Source: a virus. From it: a stretch of 64,000 bases of DNA. The DNA is taken from IMG/VR virus record IMGVR_UViG_3300028840_000789, positions 1-64,000 of that record; one strand, 5' to 3'. Under the pieces are notes generated by a model. That model saw only the letters and a list, made by a program, of their open reading frames with translations. It had not been told where the DNA came from and did not search any database. The position numbers and the translations under genes were made by a program. How positions within the stretch are numbered: the first letter of the stretch is position 1; each line of letters starts with the position of its first letter. Positions 59,979-64,000 of the stretch are shown one piece after another.

Positions 59979-60359
59979 ATGATACATGAAAAATGGTTTG
60001 CTATAATCGCAGCAGCTGCTTTTATAGCTCTTGTTACAATCCTTGGTACTCAATGTGAAAGCAGGAGTGGCAAGCTTTCTAAAGCTCAAGCAATGGAGGG
60101 TGTTACACACCGAGCTGAATTTGGTGTCAGTGATTATACATTGCATCTTGATGATACTATTATTGGTCATGAGAACATACTTGGTATGTCTCAAAATGAA
60201 GAGATGATAGTATTGATCAAGCAAGAAGACAGTGTCGAGTACACATGTACTTTATTTGATGATGAGTTTACTGCTGTTTATCACATACCACGTCATGGTA
60301 ATCCTGTGCTTGCAGCGTGTATTGCTCATGTTCCTGTTGAGTGGCATAAGACAGAGTAA
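59979..60359 (+). CDS. Membrane-anchored or lipoprotein-like early protein
   Basis: The ATG at 59979 is used because a shared leader (TTTTACTTTG... CTAACATACAT) ends there; a longer in-frame start would contain the leader. The 126-residue product has a hydrophobic segment at 7-23 (FAIIAAAAFIALVTILG) ending near TQCES, which might serve as a lipobox. The rest is a small soluble domain with three further Cys. It probably acts at the inner membrane or periplasm. No family is recognised. Confidence 0.65.
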   Translation: MIHEKWFAIIAAAAFIALVTILGTQCESRSGKLSKAQAMEGVTHRAEFGVSDYTLHLDDTIIGHENILGMSQNEEMIVLIKQEDSVEYTCTLFDDEFTAVYHIPRHGNPVLAACIAHVPVEWHKTE

Positions 60360-60378
60360 CTTTAATAACCACAACCTA

Positions 60379-60492
60379 ATGTTACTCTTCTTTATTGCCT
60401 ACAGCTTGCTAGGCTTGCTGTGGATGAGTGCATCTGTTCTTGATGCACCTTATGGAATTGAAACTCCAAATGGTTTAATCATAATCAAATGA
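60379..60492 (+). CDS. Micro-membrane protein (37 aa)
   Basis: A 37-residue frame starts MLLFFIAYSLLGLLWMSASV and ends PNGLIIIK. One hydrophobic helix (about 1-18) is followed by a polar end. It begins 19 nt after the previous stop, and its stop lies 4 nt before the next micro-ORF, which fits an operon. Small single-helix proteins often modulate host membrane enzymes. Real status is likely but unproved. Confidence 0.5.
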   Translation: MLLFFIAYSLLGLLWMSASVLDAPYGIETPNGLIIIK

Positions 60493-60496
60493 AAAC

Positions 60497-60613
60497 ATGG
60501 AAACTCTAAAGAAAGTGCGTGTTGGTAAGGAGTTACGCAAGAAGCAGATTGAAATAATCCTAGTCATTTCTACGATGCTCGGATTATTTAGCCTTGCGGT
60601 AGCTCAACTATAA
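60497..60613 (+). CDS. Micro-membrane protein (38 aa)
   Basis: A 38-residue frame starts METLKKVRVGKELRKKQIEI and ends with the helix IILVISTMLGLFSLAVAQL: a basic N terminus followed by one transmembrane helix, as in type II small membrane proteins. It starts 4 nt after the previous micro-ORF and is followed after 17 nt by the structured RNA. No family is recognised. Confidence 0.5.
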   Translation: METLKKVRVGKELRKKQIEIILVISTMLGLFSLAVAQL

Positions 60614-60618
60614 ATTAT

Positions 60619-60675
60619 ATGATGAAAATGATCAGCGATACTTTAACTAGTATCGCTGGTTTCACCGTCGAATGA
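60619..60675 (+). CDS. Possible leader peptide (18 aa)
   Basis: MMKMISDTLTSIAGFTVE is encoded from an ATG 5 nt after the preceding stop, over the first hairpin (60631-60660) of the structured RNA and ending in the next stem. A leader peptide of attenuator type is possible. It may equally be chance within the RNA. Confidence 0.25.
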   Translation: MMKMISDTLTSIAGFTVE

Positions 60676-60938
60676 TCACCTCAACGTGGTGACGGTGTCT
60701 AGTAGCCCATTACGCGGTGAAGCTAACGATCATAAGGGAAAAGGATGTCTATCAGTTAGTGATAATTCCGTACTAAAAGCACTAACGATACTAGCCTTAC
60801 CGCTAGACAGGATCTAGTGAGTAGACTAATAACTATGCAAGCGTATACGCTGTTAGTCATAGTAAGTCGCTGTTTGATCAGCAGAGATGTAAGCAAGGTG
60901 ACACATGGTCGGACATGATGTGAGACATCCTTTCCCTT
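60631..60938 (+). ncRNA. Large structured RNA, unassigned class
   Basis: No gene of size fits this 308-nt stretch, but helices are strong. Closing helix: 60734-60750 with 60923-60938, 15 or more bp with one bulge, pairing across 172 nt. Others: 60631-60641/60650-60660 (11 bp); 60663-60667/60693-60697; 60714-60720/60797-60803 (7 bp, crossing the closing helix, so a pseudoknot); 60751-60761/60780-60789; 60832-60837/60858-60863 around GCG-TATA-CGC; 60869-60872/60879-60882; 60902-60906/60918-60922. TTTTACTTTG follows directly. I know no matching tRNA, tmRNA, RNase P or group I core. Confidence 0.6.
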
Positions 60939-60939
60939 T

Positions 60940-60946
60940 TACTTTG
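60940..60946 (+). promoter_or_regulatory. TACTTTG box after structured RNA
   Basis: CCCTTTTACTTTGAAACTTTC is followed by CACTAACATACAATATACT and the ATG at 60973 (33 nt from the box). The U-rich start could also act as the 3' end of the RNA. Confidence 0.45.
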
Positions 60947-60972
60947 AAACTTTCACTAACATACAATATACT

Positions 60973-61167
60973 ATGAAAGAGTTCAGACTATATACTAGAG
61001 ACGATGGTGCTACGTGTCACATTAAGTATGCTGATCAATTGGCACCTAGTGTAATTTACAAATGTACTGCTCCTGCTACTCATGTCATTGGTAAGGGCAG
61101 ACTACGTTGTAAAGAGCACTTCGAGAAATGGTTGAAAAAACAATCACGTAAACATAATACACTATGA
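60973..61167 (+). CDS. Small basic Cys/His protein
   Basis: The product has 64 residues: MKEFRLYTRDDGATCHIKYA and later CTAPATHVIGKGRLRCKEHF followed by a basic tail. Three Cys and several His (C15, C31, C46, H49) could form a small zinc site. It overlaps the next gene by 4 nt (ATGA). Function unknown; nucleic-acid or protein binding is plausible. Confidence 0.6.
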   Translation: MKEFRLYTRDDGATCHIKYADQLAPSVIYKCTAPATHVIGKGRLRCKEHFEKWLKKQSRKHNTL

Positions 61168-61475
61168 GTAGATTTCATATTCAATTAGACGAACATAGAT
61201 CAATGTCTTATGGTTATGATCGTCCACTTCAAGGATACTTCATTCAGATATATGATGAACGATATGCTTGGAAAGAAGAGAATACACCAGAAGAAAATGA
61301 GGCAGCGGAAGCTGTTGATTGGACTGGTGAAGGTGAGGTAGAGAGTTATGCTACTAATAATATGCTTCTTGCAAAGAAGGTTGTTAGTCGTAGCAGGATA
61401 CTTGAGATACTTGAGGAGAATGGTGTTCCAGAAGATCACCTACATCAAGTGGCTCTTGATCTACCAATCGTATAA
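61164..61475 (+). CDS. Unknown early protein
   Basis: The product has 103 residues. It begins MSRFHIQLDEHRSMSYGYDR then PLQGYFIQIYDERYAWKEEN, a beta-rich start, with an acidic centre (NTPEENEAAEAVDWTGEGEV) and a helical C terminus (SRILEILEENGVPEDHLHQV). Similar small proteins appear in phage and plasmid accessory regions as far as I can recall, without known function. It is coupled to the upstream gene by ATGA overlap. Confidence 0.62.
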   Translation: MSRFHIQLDEHRSMSYGYDRPLQGYFIQIYDERYAWKEENTPEENEAAEAVDWTGEGEVESYATNNMLLAKKVVSRSRILEILEENGVPEDHLHQVALDLPIV

Positions 61476-61481
61476 GAAAAC

Positions 61482-61552
61482 AGGAGTGATGTGCCTGCTG
61501 GCAGTACCGCAATTATTTCCATAATGCCTGATGGCCAGTCGCCTTCACTCCT
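61482..61552 (+). ncRNA. Compact 71-nt hairpin RNA
   Basis: An 8-bp outer helix AGGAGTGA (61482-61489) / TCACTCCT (61545-61552) encloses CTGGC (61498-61502) / GCCAG (61534-61538) and ATTAT-TTCC-ATAAT (61512-61525). It fills the 108-nt gap between two genes. It could be a regulatory leader, a small RNA or an RNase-type processing stem. There is no U-tract after it. Confidence 0.45.
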
Positions 61553-61583
61553 TAACAAAGAAACTAACTTAAACAAATATACT

Positions 61584-61832
61584 ATGGGAACATTTAAAGA
61601 AATGCTACTTCAACATCCAGATGTTGAATATGTCACAATACCATCTAAAACAGATGCGGACTTCCAGAAGGTGCTGAACCAATGGAAGCATGATTATTAC
61701 TTTGTCCTCCTTGATCACCATTGGTATCGAGGTAAAGATGATAAGCTGTTTCATGGAGCACTCGTTGCTCGTGTTTCTAGAGAGATTGCTTATAGTTTAA
61801 TTGATCTTGAACATAGATTACTTAATTCTTAA
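61584..61832 (+). CDS. Small unknown protein
   Basis: The start at 61584 (MGTFKEMLLQHPDVEYVTIP) follows AAACAAATATACTATG. An upstream in-frame ATG at 61491 would translate through the hairpin and is rejected. The 82-residue product is mixed alpha/beta with DYYFVLLDHHWYRGKDDKLF and a helical end. No family is recognised. Confidence 0.6.
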   Translation: MGTFKEMLLQHPDVEYVTIPSKTDADFQKVLNQWKHDYYFVLLDHHWYRGKDDKLFHGALVARVSREIAYSLIDLEHRLLNS

Positions 61833-61836
61833 CGTC

Positions 61837-62112
61837 ATGGAAGATTATTATGAAGATTATTATGAAGAAGATCTGGACGAGTGTCATGCTCCCCCTTTAG
61901 ATGATCCTGATGATCCTTATCATGCTGAAAATAAAGCTCATTTTCAAGAGCTTGATTTTATTGATGGTAAGCGGAATGTTTATGATCGTGAGTATGATCT
62001 TGTACGCGATCCGAAACATACGAATGATGGTATCCAATTTGATCACAACTTGCTGATTATTATTGGTATTATAATTTTGGGCATACTGATTGGTATGGCC
62101 GGTAATGTCTAA
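61837..62112 (+). CDS. Acidic membrane-anchored protein
   Basis: The start at 61837 (MEDYYEDYYEEDLDECHAPP) is 4 nt after the previous stop. The 91-residue product is very acidic and Tyr-rich in the first 40 residues, with one C-terminal transmembrane helix (LLIIIGIIILGILIGMAG), so it is probably tail-anchored with an acidic cytoplasmic part. The acidic segment could mimic nucleic acid. The host target is unknown. Confidence 0.6.
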   Translation: MEDYYEDYYEEDLDECHAPPLDDPDDPYHAENKAHFQELDFIDGKRNVYDREYDLVRDPKHTNDGIQFDHNLLIIIGIIILGILIGMAGNV

Positions 62113-62129
62113 CTAAAACAAATAAACTA

Positions 62130-62462
62130 ATGAAACGATTCCTGATTGCTTTAAGCATCCTGTCTATCTTATTGATAGCAGGATGCCTCAATTACACCTT
62201 TGGTCAACAAACTCGCTTTGGTAAAAGCGGTACAATTGGTCGTGGTGTTTACTCATGTCCTACTTACACTGGTCACGATCCATTCTTTGCAAAGAAAGTA
62301 AAGATACGTGGTTCAAAGAGTGTAAGAGAGATAAGAAAGATTGAGCGTAAACGAGACAAGTCACCTTACTGGTACAAGACTCGTGCTCAAATGATTGCTG
62401 AAAAGATATTGCCCTGGAATTGGGGTGATCGAAACCGCAGAAGAAATGTATGCAGAAGGTGA
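62130..62462 (+). CDS. Basic lipoprotein-like early protein
   Basis: The product has 110 residues with an N-terminal signal MKRFLIALSILSILLIAGCL, whose LIAG-C fits a lipobox (Cys19). The mature part is basic (KKVKIRGSKSVREIRKIERK, later RNRRRNVCRR), with Trp/Tyr-rich SPYWYK. A periplasmic or outer-membrane-facing small protein is likely, possibly exclusion-related. It ends 17 nt before a strong terminator. Confidence 0.65.
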   Translation: MKRFLIALSILSILLIAGCLNYTFGQQTRFGKSGTIGRGVYSCPTYTGHDPFFAKKVKIRGSKSVREIRKIERKRDKSPYWYKTRAQMIAEKILPWNWGDRNRRRNVCRR

Positions 62463-62679
62463 TGAAAGTGGATGGAAGAAGTGGACAGGTCATCTACGAC
62501 CTTGTCCACTTGTTTTTTGTCTCAGACTTAAACGTGGCTGGAGAGTACATTTTAAACAACAAGATGACTTAGCTTATGCTGATTATTATAATCAGCGTGG
62601 AGAGTTAATCTTGTTAGTTCACTTAAAGATGAACTTAATTAAAGTTGATCAACAATTTACCGATTTTATACTTAACTAA
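62446..62679 (+). CDS. Doubtful ORF across a terminator
   Basis: A 77-codon frame (MYAEGDESGWKKWTGHLRPC then PLVFCLRLKRGWRVHFKQQD) overlaps the lipoprotein stop by 17 nt and includes the terminator stem at 62479-62518. If expressed it would need read-through. The C-terminal part looks protein-like (YADYYNQRGELILLVHLKMN), so it may be a remnant. Confidence 0.3.
   Translation: MYAEGDESGWKKWTGHLRPCPLVFCLRLKRGWRVHFKQQDDLAYADYYNQRGELILLVHLKMNLIKVDQQFTDFILN
62479..62518 (+). terminator. Strong rho-independent terminator
   Basis: GTGGACA-GGTC / GACC-TTGTCCAC, 11 bp with one bulged T and a 6-nt loop, is followed by TTGTTTTTT. It ends the lipoprotein unit. A second hairpin GCTGATT/AATCAGC lies at 62578-62596. 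Confidence 0.85.
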
Positions 62680-62686
62680 TGAAACA

Positions 62687-63049
62687 ATGAACAAGATTCA
62701 ATTGATTGTACTAAGTGTACTCACGGTAGGCTTTGGGCTTACCTTGTACGGTGTTGTAGTCGATAGCAGTGTATTCACGCTGTCAGGTGCTACAGTAATG
62801 TTCGGAACCATGCTATGGTTCTTGCTGACAATGATAGGCGGTGAGGATAAGTCACAGTTTGTAACTCAATACCATCTTCTATCAGTGTTGGAACAGCTTG
62901 CTGAAACAGATAAGCTGATAATAGATCGAGTAGATGCTCATCATAAGGTTCTTGAGCTTCATACAAAGGCTCTTGAGGTGCTTGGTGACAAAGTATTTCC
63001 TGTCAAATCTAAAGATTTTACTGATGCACTTCGTAGGTCACAAAATTAG
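62687..63049 (+). CDS. Two-helix membrane protein
   Basis: The start at 62687 (MNKIQLIVLSVLTVGFGLTL) follows CTTAACTAATGAAACA; 120 residues. Hydrophobic helices at about 5-22 and 32-51 (SGATVMFGTMLWFLLTMIGG) are followed by a cytoplasmic helical part rich in Glu, His and Leu (LSVLEQLAETDKLIIDRVDA). Its end overlaps the next start by 26 nt. It may modify the host membrane. No family is recognised. Confidence 0.62.
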   Translation: MNKIQLIVLSVLTVGFGLTLYGVVVDSSVFTLSGATVMFGTMLWFLLTMIGGEDKSQFVTQYHLLSVLEQLAETDKLIIDRVDAHHKVLELHTKALEVLGDKVFPVKSKDFTDALRRSQN

Positions 63050-63916
63050 TCTGATTGTATTGGCACTAGTTGTGCTGATTATGCCAGCTTGTCTAACAGA
63101 CAAAGAAGAAGTTGAAGTATATGTAGGTGAAGGATACTATCGTGCCATAATATTGATTTTGATGGTGCTACTAGTTATTCACCTATCGCATACATACAAC
63201 CGATTAGTACGTATAACCTACGTAATGCGCGTGTTGCTGGAGATTCTGTTCTAGAACTAGTTGACAAAATAGTAACTGATTGTTTCACTCTTGAAACACA
63301 CAGATGCTATGATGGACCAATTGGTGCTACAACACTTAACGCTCTTGGTGGTAAGTTTGGATTTAACTTAATCTGGAATGATGATTGTGATGTTACTGAT
63401 ATTACAGTAATCAAGAATGAATTATCTTCCAAGCGATATCCTAATCCGTTCTCTACCTATGAGTTTAATGTAGGCACATTCTGGACAGAAGGATCAGTCT
63501 TCGATAAAGATGATATTTATACATCTCCTTATCGAGAACCTGATACAGGTATAATCTGGATACCAGAGCTGTACGCTCCAAGCGAACCAACATACAACTG
63601 GAAGTTTTGGCTTTCAATCAATGGTAAAACTTACAAGCTTGAGACGCAAATACGTTTCGATAATAATACTCTTATTCCAGAGGATGCGAAATGTACAGCA
63701 TTTGCGTTGCCTGTTACTTGGATATCTGTTGATGTAACACGTAGTGGTTATTGTAATTTGTTCACATTTACTGTTGCAGAGCAGATTGATGTGAACTATT
63801 ATGAGATTCAGTTTTCAACTGATGCTGTTGAGTGGGAGACTGTCGGAATGGTAGCTCCTCTTGATTTTGATAAAGGAACTTATACTTATGACTTTGAACA
63901 TTGTAACAATGAGTGA
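63024..63916 (+). pseudogene. Lipoprotein-like gene with apparent -1 frameshift
   Basis: The ATG at 63024 opens a frame with a lipoprotein-type signal (MHFVGHKISLIVLALVVLIM then PACLTDKEE) that runs to TAG at 63254. From 63131 to TGA at 63914 the neighbouring frame is open without an ATG for about 260 codons and encodes NIDFDGATSYSP and a long beta-rich domain, ending with VNYYEIQFSTDAVEWETVGM. That end resembles beta-domains in secreted Bacteroidota proteins. One missing base between about 63131 and 63155 would join both frames. Mutation, programmed frameshift or sequencing error cannot be told apart here. Confidence 0.55.
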
Positions 63917-64000
63917 AAAGAAAAATGAATTAGCAACAAAACATGTTACTGTAATTGGTGGTACTCTCATTAACCTACGAGATGCGGATACTTTTGGTGA
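63909..64000 (+). CDS. Partial gene at right edge
   Basis: The start at 63909 overlaps the previous TGA (ATGAGTGA). Thirty codons are visible: MSEKKNELATKHVTVIGGTL then INLRDADTFG, cut by the window edge. The VTVIGGTL segment is beta-prone. Nothing more can be said. Confidence 0.5.
   Translation, partial: MSEKKNELATKHVTVIGGTLINLRDADTFG

Noticed and set aside
60631-60660. 11-bp hairpin as a terminator of the micro-ORF operon
   Set aside because: No run of T follows; the sequence continues into further helices.
60619-60940. Group I intron, tRNA or tmRNA identity for the structured RNA
   Set aside because: AGACTAA and TTAGTC (60823-60858) recall P7, but only 23 nt separate them, too short for P3 plus P8. 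No TTC-arm/CCA-type end and no interrupted gene are visible.
61491-61583. N-terminal extension of the 82-residue gene (MPAGSTAIIS...)
   Set aside because: It spans the 71-nt hairpin. The internal ATG at 61584 has the AAATATACT leader seen before other early genes.

Overview
This window looks like the structural and early-gene part of a large tailed bacteriophage of the crAss-like group (Crassvirales), infecting a member of the Bacteroidota. The evidence is gene order and motifs read from the sequence. On the minus strand, terminase large subunit, portal, an acidic scaffold-like protein, major capsid protein, connector/ring proteins, an HU/IHF-like protein, tail hub/stabilisation proteins and three cargo-type proteins follow one another. 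They are succeeded by a 5331-residue protein with the DFDxD RNA polymerase motif typical of crAss virion RNA polymerases, and then by tail-fibre genes. The standard genetic code appears to be in use: TAA, TAG and TGA all end genes. Coding is dense, with many ATGA/TAATG overlaps and no Shine-Dalgarno-like leaders, as in Bacteroidota phages. I see no tRNA, CRISPR array, transposon or integrase.

Layout. Positions 1-15373 (minus) carry tail fibre/adhesin genes, including a dispersed parallel beta-helix start motif found five times, a collagen-like fibre and a newly called 58-residue gene. Positions 15405-31400 (minus) are one giant gene, a quarter of the window. Its product combines an N-terminal membrane-active-looking region, coiled coils, a Lys/Glu-rich linker, a nucleotide-binding-like region, an RNA polymerase active site (DFDVD, residues 3131-3135) and a HExxH metalloprotease motif (residues 4033-4037). 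Positions 31400-41662 (minus) encode ejected/cargo proteins and the tail. Positions 41771-53363 (minus) encode head and packaging proteins. Positions 53401-58666 (minus) hold about sixteen small genes: a GroES-like protein, zinc ribbons, a papain-like NlpC/P60-type lysis candidate beside a membrane protein, and a winged-helix DNA-binding protein at the divergent switch.

Positions 58667-59367 are a non-coding divergent control region with four phased repeats, an inverted repeat, a heavily foldable leader and paired AT-rich repeats. From 59368 to the right edge, genes run on the plus strand and are short: micro-membrane proteins, lipoproteins and unknowns. Between them lie several compact RNA structures, the largest about 308 nt and closed by a 15-bp long-range helix. 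Many of these genes share a TACTTTR box 24-33 nt before the ATG.

How it fits together (inference from crAss-phage biology): the giant polymerase protein and its neighbours are packaged in the head and ejected into the host, where they transcribe early genes, plausibly those on the plus strand. The minus-strand genes then build and package virions and lyse the cell. The parts that look least explained are the structured RNAs and phased repeats of 58.7-61.6 kb, and the all-in-one fusion of polymerase and protease in the giant protein.
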